Assembly: GCA_903857815.1 (NCBI GenBank)
Contig: CAIOGK010000024.1
Location: 1 to 26,049, forward strand
Length of the DNA stretch: 26,049 nucleotides
From: Candidatus Falkowiibacteriota bacterium
GTDB lineage: Bacteria; Patescibacteriota; Patescibacteriia; Patescibacteriales; UBA12465
Direction: 5' to 3'
In this document: positions 14,027 through 21,720 of the stretch, in pieces
How positions within the stretch are numbered: the stretch's first letter is position 1
Layout: each line of letters starts with the position of its first letter
Made by a program: the position numbers and the translations under genes
Notes under the pieces: generated by a model
Seen by the model: the letters and a program-made list of their open reading frames with translations, nothing else
Told to the model about the DNA's origin: nothing
Databases searched by the model: none

Positions 14027-15319
14027 TTATTCGATTATTCTAACCAGGCCTTTATTAGCATCGACTTCTATTTTATTGTTATCCTTTATAACTTTGGTGG
14101 CAACTTTAGTACCGATGATACAAGGTACGCCTAATTCTCTAGAAATTATAGCTGCATGACAAGATAAGCCACCTTCGTCAGTCACGATTGCTTTTGCTTT
14201 TTTCATTATTACCACAAAATCTGGCGAGGTCATTGGGGTAACTAATATATCTCCTTTTTTAAATTTGCTAAATTCTTTAAGATTATTAATTATTTTGGCT
14301 CGACCTAATACTTTACCTCGGCTAGCTACTGTACCGGAAAATTGTTTAACCCCGTTAACGTTATTAAAAAATTTATAAAGTTGACTTACTTTGGGTCCAG
14401 TTAAAATAATTAGCTTATTATCCAAAAGCCCAGTTACAAAGCCCTGATGACGTTTTTTTATTTCTATCTTATTAATAACTAATTTTTTATTTTTATAACT
14501 ATCAAAAACTTCATGATAGGATAATTGGTAAAAATCGCTTTTTGTAATTTTTAAGTCTTTGGCCATGCGCTCAGCTAAAAAATCAAAATAATACCAGATT
14601 TGCTGAGATAGTTCTTTCATTCGATTGCGGGAATAAATACCAATTTGTAAGGCATTTTTCAAATATTTAATTTCGTTTGGTATATTAACTTTTTTTTGTC
14701 GAACTGTGGTATGCGGTACTTCGCCTTCTATATCTTCTTCAGTTAGTTTGTGAATAATATTGTAAGTAGATTTTACCCAGGCGAATTCCTTTAATGGATT
14801 TTTAGAATTGTTAAATCCGTCAATATATAATTTTTTAATAGGATTTGCATAGTTGGCTAAGACCTCAGGCCAGTCTATCAGTTTTTTTTCTGCATAATTA
14901 GTTAGGGGCACGGCTAAACAATAATATCTTTGAACTTGATATAATAAATTAATATATTCTTGGAAAGTTTTGACAACTTCTTTCTCTGGCTGATTTGTCC
15001 AATTAGTATTTTCCAGTTTTGAAATAAATTTTTTTGTTTTAGGTTTGATGACATCAAAAAATTTAACAATTTTATCAGGCCAGTTTTTATCTTTTTGGAA
15101 GGCTTTAGTAAATTGGCTTTCAAAATATTTTAATTTGCTATCATCATACAGACAAATATCTTTAATCCAGATATTATTATCATATTTAATGCTAATACCC
15201 TTGATTAATTCTGTTTTCTGCGATAGAGCCTCGCAAACAATCGCTTGCGATTGCAAAAACCCGGATCGTTTAACCCGATTGTCCCATTGCTTTAATTTTA
15301 TTGATTTAACTATGTCCAT
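14027..15319 (-). CDS. PEP-utilising enzyme mobile (phosphohistidine swivel) domain protein
   Basis: The last ~100 residues of this 430-residue protein are a phosphohistidine swivel domain. It has GTVASRGKVLGRAKI, ILVTPMTSPDFVVIMKKA and GGLSCHAAIISRELGVPC, with the phosphate-carrying His at residue 388. In PEP synthase and PPDK this domain moves a phosphate between an ATP-grasp and a PEP-binding domain. Neither partner domain is recognisable here. The N-terminal ~320 residues are Lys-rich, largely helical in look, and unfamiliar. It may work with a separate ATP-grasp protein or as a phosphotransfer regulator; that is inference. A TGT-TATAAT box at 15328-15336 sits eight bases before the ATG, predicting a near-leaderless mRNA. 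Confidence 0.75.
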   Translation of the reverse strand: MDIVKSIKLKQWDNRVKRSGFLQSQAIVCEALSQKTELIKGISIKYDNNIWIKDICLYDDSKLKYFESQFTKAFQKDKNWPDKIVKFFDVIKPKTKKFISKLENTNWTNQPEKEVVKTFQEYINLLYQVQRYYCLAVPLTNYAEKKLIDWPEVLANYANPIKKLYIDGFNNSKNPLKEFAWVKSTYNIIHKLTEEDIEGEVPHTTVRQKKVNIPNEIKYLKNALQIGIYSRNRMKELSQQIWYYFDFLAERMAKDLKITKSDFYQLSYHEVFDSYKNKKLVINKIEIKKRHQGFVTGLLDNKLIILTGPKVSQLYKFFNNVNGVKQFSGTVASRGKVLGRAKIINNLKEFSKFKKGDILVTPMTSPDFVVIMKKAKAIVTDEGGLSCHAAIISRELGVPCIIGTKVATKVIKDNNKIEVDANKGLVRIIE

Positions 15320-15327
15320 ATATCTAC

Positions 15328-15336
15328 ATTATAACA
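15328..15336 (-). promoter_or_regulatory. extended -10 box of the swivel-domain gene
   Basis: On the minus strand this reads TGT-TATAAT. The 14-base context TTTGTGTTATAATG is identical to that of the ppsA promoter at 18339-18352. Eight bases separate the box from the ATG, so the mRNA would begin at or next to the start codon. Confidence 0.5.
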
Positions 15337-15337
15337 C

Positions 15338-15364
15338 AAAAACAGGCATTTCTGCCTGTTCTTT
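15338..15364 (-). terminator. terminator between tRNA-Gly and the swivel-domain gene
   Basis: AACAGGCA (15341-15348) pairs with TGCCTGTT (15353-15360) around a TTTC loop, flanked by A and T runs. It ends tRNA-Gly transcription on the minus strand. Confidence 0.8.
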
Positions 15365-15374
15365 TATGTTTATG

Positions 15375-15447
15375 AGCGGGTAAGGGGAATCGAACCCCTA
15401 TCCTCAGCTTGGAAGGCTGATATAAAAAACCATTATACGATACCCGC
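15375..15447 (-). tRNA. tRNA-Gly (anticodon TCC)
   Basis: A 73-base cloverleaf on the minus strand. Acceptor GCGGGTA/TACCCGC, anticodon stem TCAGC/GCTGA with loop CTTCCAA (anticodon TCC), T-arm AGGGG/CCCCT around TTCGATT, discriminator T. The D-loop is T-rich and its stem weak. No encoded CCA. A promoter TTGACT (15494-15499), 17 bases, TAAGAT (15471-15476) lies upstream. Confidence 0.93.
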
Positions 15448-15506
15448 AGAGTATTCTTTTTACGCTTATTATCTTATAAAAAAAACCATTTAAAGTCAAT
15501 TACCGA

Positions 15507-16682
15507 CTATTTTGTATCCTTTATTAAGGAAATATAATAAAATCCTGGCATAATCATGATAGCAAATATAAGAAAGAGATAGTTTAGCGGTAAAAACAGA
15601 AGGAAACAAGAGGCGGTTGCTGTCCCAATGATATATCCCAAGGGCCCGGTCATTCGAAAAATATTAATATAGCCTATCTCTTTAGCGCTTACATTTTTGA
15701 AAAAATAGGTATCACGCATGGATTCTACTAAAGCGGCCCCAATACGACTAAAAAATAAAGCAATTGCCCAAACCCAGGCGACTGTAGTGTTAATGTAGAA
15801 AAAAATTAAGAGAGATAAAAATAGAATAAATAATCCAATCAGCAATATTTCTTTTTCCCCAAAATATTTATCTGCTAAAAATCCAGCCGGAATTTCAAAT
15901 AATAAGAACGGTAATAACATGAAAGAAAAAATCCAGCCTAATTCTTTCCAGCCCATTCCTAGATTAGTATTAAGATAAAGTGGTATATAAATTACGGCGC
16001 AGCTAAAGAAGACATTTAATATAATGGCAGCAATAAATATCCCTTTTAGATTTTTATTAGCCCACAATTTTTTAAAACTTTTTAATAAAATTTCCTTGGG
16101 GTATTTTTTAGTCGTTTTTAAGTTTTTTCTTTGACTGATTAATATTATGAAAAGAGGAATTACTAGCATGGCAGAGGCTAAAAATGGCCAAGAATAGCCG
16201 CCGACTTTTACTAGATAAGCAGAGAGGGCCGGTGAAATTATCCAACCGAGATTAGTGAAGGTTAAATGTAAAGTCCTAATCCTTCCAGTTTTTATGTTAG
16301 AAGAAGCTTCTTCTAATAAAATATCAATATTTATCCAGAGTAAATTAGAGGTAATTCCAAAAAGTAATAGAAAGATAATGGCCGTGACGGGATTACTAGA
16401 AGCAACTAGACCCAACAAAGAAGCGCCATACATTATCATTACTATTTTAGCGGTAAAATAATTTCCTAGACTTTTAATTGCTTTAGGGAAAAAGCCAATT
16501 AAAATAGCAGTAGTTATATTTGCAATAACAAAAAACAAACTTAAAGTTTCTAGACTAATAAATTGTTGTAAAAAACTAGACTGGATATAAGCTGGTAGAG
16601 CACAAGAAATCGCTAATATAAAACTCAGAGTATGCATTATCCAGCGACGGGATTTTTTATTTTTCTTTTTTAAAAAAAACAT
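15507..16682 (-). CDS. MFS-type transporter
   Basis: The 391-residue polytopic protein has a basic N-terminus and about twelve hydrophobic helices split by a basic central loop (about residues 184-215, with ISQRKNLKTTKKYPKE). IPAGFLADKYFGEKEIL near residue 265 is the conserved MFS loop between helices 8 and 9 (GxLaDrxG type). The direction and substrate of transport are not evident; drug or metabolite efflux is the usual default. Its start overlaps the end of lgt by 26 bases, so the two are translated from one mRNA. The stop is TAG. Confidence 0.85.
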   Translation of the reverse strand: MFFLKKKNKKSRRWIMHTLSFILAISCALPAYIQSSFLQQFISLETLSLFFVIANITTAILIGFFPKAIKSLGNYFTAKIVMIMYGASLLGLVASSNPVTAIIFLLLFGITSNLLWINIDILLEEASSNIKTGRIRTLHLTFTNLGWIISPALSAYLVKVGGYSWPFLASAMLVIPLFIILISQRKNLKTTKKYPKEILLKSFKKLWANKNLKGIFIAAIILNVFFSCAVIYIPLYLNTNLGMGWKELGWIFSFMLLPFLLFEIPAGFLADKYFGEKEILLIGLFILFLSLLIFFYINTTVAWVWAIALFFSRIGAALVESMRDTYFFKNVSAKEIGYINIFRMTGPLGYIIGTATASCFLLFLPLNYLFLIFAIMIMPGFYYISLIKDTK

Positions 16683-17469
16683 TTTTTTGTAATATTAATA
16701 TACAGATTGAACAAAATATAATAATTAGGCTAATAATTTGTGGCCAGCGTAGCCCTATTACAGTCGGAGTATAATCAATGCGAATAAATTCTAGGCTGAA
16801 TCTCAACAAAGAATATAATACCATATAAACTGCGGTAAACCAAACATAAAAATATTGATTTTGTTTTTTTCTTTTTATTATATTGATGGTATATAAAATT
16901 AAAAATATTATTAAACAGCCAAAGCTTTCGTATAAAAATGTTGGATGAAAGTATAGATTGGTAATATATTCAATGGGGCGATTGATTACAGCAATTGGTA
17001 TTCCCCAGGGAGCATTAGTCGGCATTCCAAATAATTCTTGATTAAAATAATTACCAAATCGGCCGATGGCTTGCCCCAGGGCTAAGCCAGGTACAAATAA
17101 AGCAGTTATTTTAAAGAAGTTTATTTTCTTCTTAAGACTAAAGTAATAAATTACCATTAATCCAGCAATTATTGCTCCGTGAATTGCTAGCCCGCCTTTC
17201 CATATTTGAAACATTTGCCAGGGATGGTCTATATAATATGGAAGCTGTAAAAAAATATCATATATTCTAGCGCCGATAATCCCCCAGATGATTAGCCAGA
17301 AAGAAATATCAAAGATTTCATCTTGAGATAAATTATAATATTTTCTACCAAGCCTAATGCTGATTAGCAAAGCGGTTATTATCCCTAAAACTAAAAATAA
17401 TCCGTACCAATGAATTGCTATAGGACCTAGATTAAAAATTATGGGTTGCGGTAAGTAGGTATGTAACAT
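16657..17469 (-). CDS. lgt: prolipoprotein diacylglyceryl transferase
   Basis: Lgt transfers diacylglycerol from phosphatidylglycerol to the lipobox Cys of prolipoproteins, the first step of bacterial lipoprotein maturation. The 270-residue product has seven hydrophobic helices. Family residues are in place: GGLAIHG with His97, and the signature IGRFGNYFNQELFG with Arg137, Asn140, Asn143 and Glu145. A later LRFSLEFIRID contains the C-terminal Arg. On the minus strand a TATAAT box (17474-17479) ends four bases before the ATG, pointing to leaderless transcription. It shares an mRNA with the MFS gene. No lipobox protein is encoded in this window. Confidence 0.95.
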   Translation of the reverse strand: MLHTYLPQPIIFNLGPIAIHWYGLFLVLGIITALLISIRLGRKYYNLSQDEIFDISFWLIIWGIIGARIYDIFLQLPYYIDHPWQMFQIWKGGLAIHGAIIAGLMVIYYFSLKKKINFFKITALFVPGLALGQAIGRFGNYFNQELFGMPTNAPWGIPIAVINRPIEYITNLYFHPTFLYESFGCLIIFLILYTINIIKRKKQNQYFYVWFTAVYMVLYSLLRFSLEFIRIDYTPTVIGLRWPQIISLIIIFCSICILILQKNVFFKKEK

Positions 17470-17514
17470 ATTTATTATACTTAAATTTTATCAAGTTTGA
17501 ACATTATTAGCAAA

Positions 17515-17542
17515 AAAAACAGCGCCCTCAGGCACTGTTTTT
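17515..17542 (-). terminator. terminator after the PH-domain gene
   Basis: AAAAACAG (17515-17522) pairs with CTGTTTTT (17535-17542), then one mismatch and GCC/GGC around CTCA. On the minus strand it runs into eight T, ten bases after the PH-domain stop. Confidence 0.8.
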
Positions 17543-17551
17543 AGAAAGTAA

Positions 17552-18186
17552 TTATTTTTGGTCAGGTTTATAATTTGTTTGATACCCAGGATTAGTATTG
17601 GGACGAAGTTTGTTGGGGTATTCAATATCAGTTTTTACATCATACTGAGCTTTCTTAAAAAATTTAAAAACCTCATAAGGATTAGATATGCTCATCAGGC
17701 TACTGTTGAATGCTTTTTGAAGTCCATTTTGGCCAGGAGTATCAGCTGTTAAGCCAGCGGTGATAATTATAATACTCCCCGTATTGCCTTTGCCAAATAT
17801 TTTATCGAATATGCCAACATTGACATAGCTGTTGGTAATTTGGTCGAAATCCATGATATGAAAATCACGTCCAATCCAGCCAGTTTGCATGATGATACGT
17901 TTATCAGTTATGGCATAGTAGGTATGTTTAAATACTAATATGCTGTAAATGCTTGGCCCAAAGAGCATGCCTAAGCCAATCCAAAAATGAGGCATTAACA
18001 AAAAAGCATATTTAAAGGGTCCCGAAGAAAACTACTAGTAAAGATAAATGGTGTTAAGAAGGCCATCCAAAAAACCCCAAATGTTGTTAGCATTATGGAG
18101 CGTCCTATCAAAAAAGGCCAAAAACTAGGACCACCTTCCCATAAGACTTTCTCATCAGCATTAAGAACTTTATCAAGCTCTCTCAT
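17552..18186 (-). pseudogene. PH-domain membrane protein split by a -1 frameshift (two frames)
   Basis: Two adjacent minus-strand frames form one protein. The first, 17995-18186 (63 residues), begins MRELDKVLNADEKVLWEGGP and has a hydrophobic segment. The second, 17552-18001 (149 residues), continues with a second hydrophobic segment and YYAITDKRIIMQTGWIGRD, typical of bacterial PH (YdbS-like) domains. They overlap by seven bases at a T6 run (18000-18005). Adding one T, or a ribosome slipping back one base at TTT, joins MLF directly to LLMPHFW and removes the TAA. The whole would be about 212 residues. Either a real frameshift mutation, a homopolymer sequencing error, or programmed slippage would explain it. 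The intact domains argue against old decay. Function of such membrane PH proteins is poorly known. Confidence 0.75.
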
Positions 18187-18218
18187 AGATTTATGTCTTA
18201 AATATTAATGTTTATTTG

Positions 18219-18300
18219 TGCGGACGGAGAGACTCGAACTCTCAAGAGTTGCCCCGCTTGGTCCTAAGCCAAGTGCGTCTACCAGTTTCGCCACGTCCGC
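18219..18300 (-). tRNA. tRNA-Leu (anticodon TAG)
   Basis: An 82-base class II tRNA on the minus strand. Acceptor GCGGACG/CGTCCGC, anticodon stem CTTGG/CCAAG with loop CTTAGGA (anticodon TAG), long variable arm GGGGCAACTCTT, T-arm GAGAG/CTCTC around TTCGAGT, discriminator A. No encoded CCA. Upstream on the same strand TTTACT, 17 bases, TAATAT can serve as promoter. Confidence 0.94.
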
Positions 18301-18342
18301 ATATTTCTATATTAAACAATTATTTTTATAAAGTAAAGTTTG

Positions 18343-18351
18343 TGTTATAAT
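18343..18351 (+). promoter_or_regulatory. extended -10 promoter of ppsA
   Basis: TGT-TATAAT at 18343-18351 with a predicted start near 18358, giving a 35-base AT-rich leader without a Shine-Dalgarno. Fourteen bases around it match the promoter of the swivel-domain gene. Confidence 0.6.
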
Positions 18352-18392
18352 GAAACTATAAATTAAAAATAAAATATTATTACATTAGTTTT

Positions 18393-20804
18393 ATGATGAA
18401 AAATAAATTTGTTAAATTTTTTGAAGAAACTTCCATTAAAGATGTTCCTCAAGTAGGCGGAAAGAACGCTTCTTTAGGGGAAATGTATTGCGGTTTAGCT
18501 AAAAAAGGTCTGCGCGTTCCTAACGGGTTTGCGACTACCGCTGAAGCTTATCGTTATTTTTTTGAATCAGCTGATTTAAAAAATAAAATCAAGAAAATTT
18601 TAAAAGACCTCGATACTCATAATGTTAGAGATTTAATGAATCGTGGAGAGGAGATTAGAAATCTAATTATTGCAACTCCATTTCCAAAAGATTTTGCCGA
18701 TGAAATAGTTTCTGCTTATAAAACATTATCCGCTCAATACAAGTCTAAAGGAACAGATGTTGCTGTAAGATCTAGTGCTACTGCTGAAGATTTGCCGGAT
18801 GCTTCTTTTGCTGGTCAACAAGAAACCTATCTTAATGTAACCGGAGAAAAAGACATTTTATTAGCAGTCAAAAAATGTATTGCTTCTTTATTTACTAATC
18901 GAGCAATTTCATATCGAGTTGATAAAAAGTTTGACCATTTTTCAATTGCCCTTTCAGTTGGTATTCAAAAAATGGTTAGAGCAGATTTAGGCTCGTCTGG
19001 TGTTATGTTTACAATCGATACTGAATCTGGATTTAAGAATGCAATTTTAATTAATTCTATTTTTGGTTTAGGCGAAAACATTGTTCAGGGTCATGTTACC
19101 CCTGATGAGTTTTATTTTTTTAAACCGACTAAGGCGATTATTTCTAGAAGTATCGGGCAGAAAGCAAAAAGAATGGTCTATGACCTTAAAGGTAAAGTTC
19201 CGGTTAAAAATATTCCTGTTTCAGAGGCTGACCGCCTAAAACCATCAATTTCCGATAAGCAAGTTTTGCAATTAGCAGAATGGGGGATGATGATTGAGGA
19301 ACATTATGGCCGTCCGATGGATATCGAATGGGCTTTAGACGGGAAGACTGGAGAGTTATTTATTATTCAAGCTCGCCCAGAAACGGTTCAGAGTGTTCAT
19401 AATAAAAATATTATTGAAAGATATAATATAGAAAGAAAAGGAACTGTTATTTGTACTGGTCAAAGTGTTGGTAACAGAATTGGTTCTGGTATCGCAAATC
19501 GCATGATGAGCATTAAAGATATTGCAAAATTTAAACCTGGCCAGGTTTTAGTAACTGATATGACCGACCCGGATTGGGAGCCAATAATGAAAATTGCCTC
19601 TGCAATTGTAACTGATAAAGGTGGGAGAACCTGTCACGCAGCGATTGTTTCTCGTGAATTGGGAATTCCTTGTGTAGTTGGGACTAAAAATGTTTCTACT
19701 AAAGTAAAAAATGGTAAAAAGATTACTGTTAGCTGCGCTGAAGGAGAAACAGGTTATGTTTATGAGGGCTTAGTTCCATTTAAGGTAGAAAAGACTGATG
19801 TTAAGGACTTAAAAAAGACCAAGACTAAAATCATGTTAAACATTGGTGAACCCGATAAAGCCTTTTTAAATTCAATGATTCCTAACGATGGCGTTGGACT
19901 AGCAAGACTAGAATTTATTATAAATAATTATATTAAGATTCATCCCCTTGCACTGATTAACTATAAAACTTTAACTGACCAAGCGGCTAAAAAAGAAATT
20001 GATAAATTAACGATTGGTTACGACGATAAGAAGCAATATTTTGTTGACCGTTTAGCTCAAGGGATGGCAATGATTGCGGCCGCTTTTTATCCTAAGGATG
20101 TTATTTTCCGTCTCAGTGATTTTAAAACTAATGAATATGCTAATTTAATCGGCGGACGTGCTTATGAACCGGTTGAATCTAATCCGATGATTGGTTTTAG
20201 AGGCGCAAGTCGTTACTATTCTAAAATTTTTTTACCAGCCTTTAAATTAGAATGTCAGGCAATTAAAATTGTTCGCGAGAAAATGAAGCTGAATAATTTA
20301 AAAGTGATGGTTCCTTTTTGTCGTACAGTTGAAGAGGGAAGAAGGGTTCTAGAAATTATGGCAGAGAATGGTTTAAAGCGTGGCCAGAATGGTTTAGAGG
20401 TTTATATGATGGCTGAGATTCCGGCAAATATAATTTTAGCTGATAAGTTCTGTCATATTTTTGATGGCTTCTCTATCGGGTCCAATGATTTAACTCAGCT
20501 TACTTTAGGTATTGATAGAGATTCCGGTGGAACCTTAGAAGTTGTTGGTAGCTCTGATGAAAGAAATGAAGCAGTTAAAATTTTAATTAAGAATTTAATT
20601 GTTTCTGCAAAAAAGAATCGTCGCAAGGTTGGTATTTGTGGACAAGGTCCAAGTGACTTCCCTGAATTTGCGGAATTTCTTGTAGAACAGGGAATTAATA
20701 GTTTATCTCTCAATCCAGACTCCGCTATCCCAACCACGATTGCAATTTATAAAAAAGAAGTACAATTGAGACGTAAACGCGGTTTCTTGAGTTTATTCTT
20801 CTAA
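18393..20804 (+). CDS. ppsA: phosphoenolpyruvate synthase
   Basis: PEP synthase makes PEP, AMP and phosphate from pyruvate, ATP and water. The 803-residue protein has all three domains at the usual length. The N-terminal ATP-grasp domain has VGGKNASLGEM (21-31), VAVRSSATAEDLPDASFAG (123-141) and IEWALDG. The swivel domain has GGRTCHAAIVSRELGIPC with phospho-His415. The C-terminal PEP/pyruvate barrel has GLARLEF, GFRGASRYY, FSIGSNDLTQLTLGIDRD and catalytic Cys749 in GICGQGPSD. The fingerprint is PEP synthase, not PPDK. Start ATG-ATG at 18393/18396 is ambiguous by one codon. In a cell with little central metabolism it may also run toward pyruvate and ATP; that is inference. Confidence 0.95.
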   Translation: MMKNKFVKFFEETSIKDVPQVGGKNASLGEMYCGLAKKGLRVPNGFATTAEAYRYFFESADLKNKIKKILKDLDTHNVRDLMNRGEEIRNLIIATPFPKDFADEIVSAYKTLSAQYKSKGTDVAVRSSATAEDLPDASFAGQQETYLNVTGEKDILLAVKKCIASLFTNRAISYRVDKKFDHFSIALSVGIQKMVRADLGSSGVMFTIDTESGFKNAILINSIFGLGENIVQGHVTPDEFYFFKPTKAIISRSIGQKAKRMVYDLKGKVPVKNIPVSEADRLKPSISDKQVLQLAEWGMMIEEHYGRPMDIEWALDGKTGELFIIQARPETVQSVHNKNIIERYNIERKGTVICTGQSVGNRIGSGIANRMMSIKDIAKFKPGQVLVTDMTDPDWEPIMKIASAIVTDKGGRTCHAAIVSRELGIPCVVGTKNVSTKVKNGKKITVSCAEGETGYVYEGLVPFKVEKTDVKDLKKTKTKIMLNIGEPDKAFLNSMIPNDGVGLARLEFIINNYIKIHPLALINYKTLTDQAAKKEIDKLTIGYDDKKQYFVDRLAQGMAMIAAAFYPKDVIFRLSDFKTNEYANLIGGRAYEPVESNPMIGFRGASRYYSKIFLPAFKLECQAIKIVREKMKLNNLKVMVPFCRTVEEGRRVLEIMAENGLKRGQNGLEVYMMAEIPANIILADKFCHIFDGFSIGSNDLTQLTLGIDRDSGGTLEVVGSSDERNEAVKILIKNLIVSAKKNRRKVGICGQGPSDFPEFAEFLVEQGINSLSLNPDSAIPTTIAIYKKEVQLRRKRGFLSLFF

Positions 20805-20817
20805 ATAAAAAATATAC

Positions 20818-20850
20818 AAAAAAGCGCTTCTTAGATAGAGGCGCTTTTTT
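20818..20850. terminator. bidirectional terminator between ppsA and the 3D-domain gene
   Basis: AAAAAAGCGC (20818-20827) pairs perfectly with GCGCTTTTTT (20841-20850) around a 13-base loop. It serves both converging genes. Confidence 0.88.
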
Positions 20851-20874
20851 GTTTTACTAATTTGAAAATTATTT

Positions 20875-21489
20875 TTATTCTATTACTTGAATTTTTGCGA
20901 CTTTCACTCCGAACTTCATAGCGTCAGAATGGTCTTTCATCCAAACATCTACTCTATTGGGGTGCTTTTTGTTCATCCTATCTCTTACAACGAATACTCT
21001 ATCGCCAAATAATTCCGGAATCATAACCTTGGTTCCAAACTTTAAAAAGTTTGCAGCAATAGTATCTTCCTCGCCATGTTTACAAACATTGAAACCATTG
21101 GCAGTAATGCAAGGAGAGTCATCAGTTTGACCAGGTTCGGAATTGTATGCCGTCATAGTGTGGGTGCTGGTTCGAATAACTTTGTATTCCGGGGTTTTGG
21201 GGGTTGATGAAGCTACCTGATTCTCGGTCTGTATAATAATAGGCGATGTTGTAGCGTTGTCACGCTGGGTAACTTGACCCATATTGACGTCTTTGACCAT
21301 AACCTCGTTAGAAATAATCATTTCTTCATCATTTGCTTGTGCTTTAGCTTGTTTTACAGAGTCAGCAGCTAGAGCTGGAGCGTAAAAAAGTACTAATTGA
21401 AATACGCAGGCGATAATTATTAATAAAATTACCCCCTGTTTTCTACTGAGGGGTACGATTTCCTCTCTGATGGTTTGGATTATTTTCAT
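20875..21489 (-). CDS. 3D (Asp-Asp-Asp) domain cell-wall protein
   Basis: The 204-residue protein has a basic N-terminus and one hydrophobic helix (about residues 18-40, ending APALAADS), a signal peptide or anchor. A Ser/Thr-rich linker follows to about 105. The C-terminal ~95 residues form a 3D domain (double-psi barrel, related to MltA and RlpA). It shows TMTAYNSEPGQTDDSPCITA, GTKVMIPELFGDRVFVVRDRMN and NRVDVWM, supplying the three conserved Asp. Such domains act in peptidoglycan cleavage or remodelling outside the membrane. The leader on the minus strand carries a large terminator-like hairpin 22 bases before the ATG. Confidence 0.85.
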   Translation of the reverse strand: MKIIQTIREEIVPLSRKQGVILLIIIACVFQLVLFYAPALAADSVKQAKAQANDEEMIISNEVMVKDVNMGQVTQRDNATTSPIIIQTENQVASSTPKTPEYKVIRTSTHTMTAYNSEPGQTDDSPCITANGFNVCKHGEEDTIAANFLKFGTKVMIPELFGDRVFVVRDRMNKKHPNRVDVWMKDHSDAMKFGVKVAKIQVIE

Positions 21490-21510
21490 ATTGTTTAATA
21501 TTAGCCAAAT

Positions 21511-21558
21511 AAAAAATCCCTAGCATATCATCATTGATAATGATCAAGCTGGGATTTT
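21511..21558 (-). promoter_or_regulatory. hairpin with T-run in the leader of the 3D-domain gene
   Basis: On the minus strand GGGATTTT/AAAATCCC (21513-21520 with 21551-21558) closes a nested hairpin that includes ATCATT/AATGAT (21530-21535 with 21539-21544) and AGC/GCT. It runs into a TTTTTT tract and lies upstream of the 3D gene start, with no gene before it on that strand. It looks like an attenuator or a stand-alone terminator; the promoter is unclear. Confidence 0.5.
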
Positions 21559-21630
21559 CTTGACTAAGTAACTTATCATAACATCTATAAAAAGTCAATG
21601 GTCAGTTGGGGATAGTAAGGGGATAAGTTA

Positions 21631-21659
21631 TTGACAAATTCTATTTATTGTGATATAAT
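21631..21659 (+). promoter_or_regulatory. consensus promoter of the secreted coiled-coil gene
   Basis: TTGACA (21631-21636), 17 bases and TATAAT (21654-21659), with an extended TGA (21651-21653). It is the closest match to consensus of all promoters here. The leader is about 55 bases. Confidence 0.75.
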
Positions 21660-21720
21660 AATCAGAGTGAAAAATCGTACATTTACATAAAAATTAAATA
21701 AAAACCAAAAATAGTAAAAG

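Noticed and set aside
15045..15383. 112-codon plus-strand frame
   Set aside because: It lies antisense to the start of the swivel-domain gene and runs into the terminator and tRNA-Gly; no motif or start signal.
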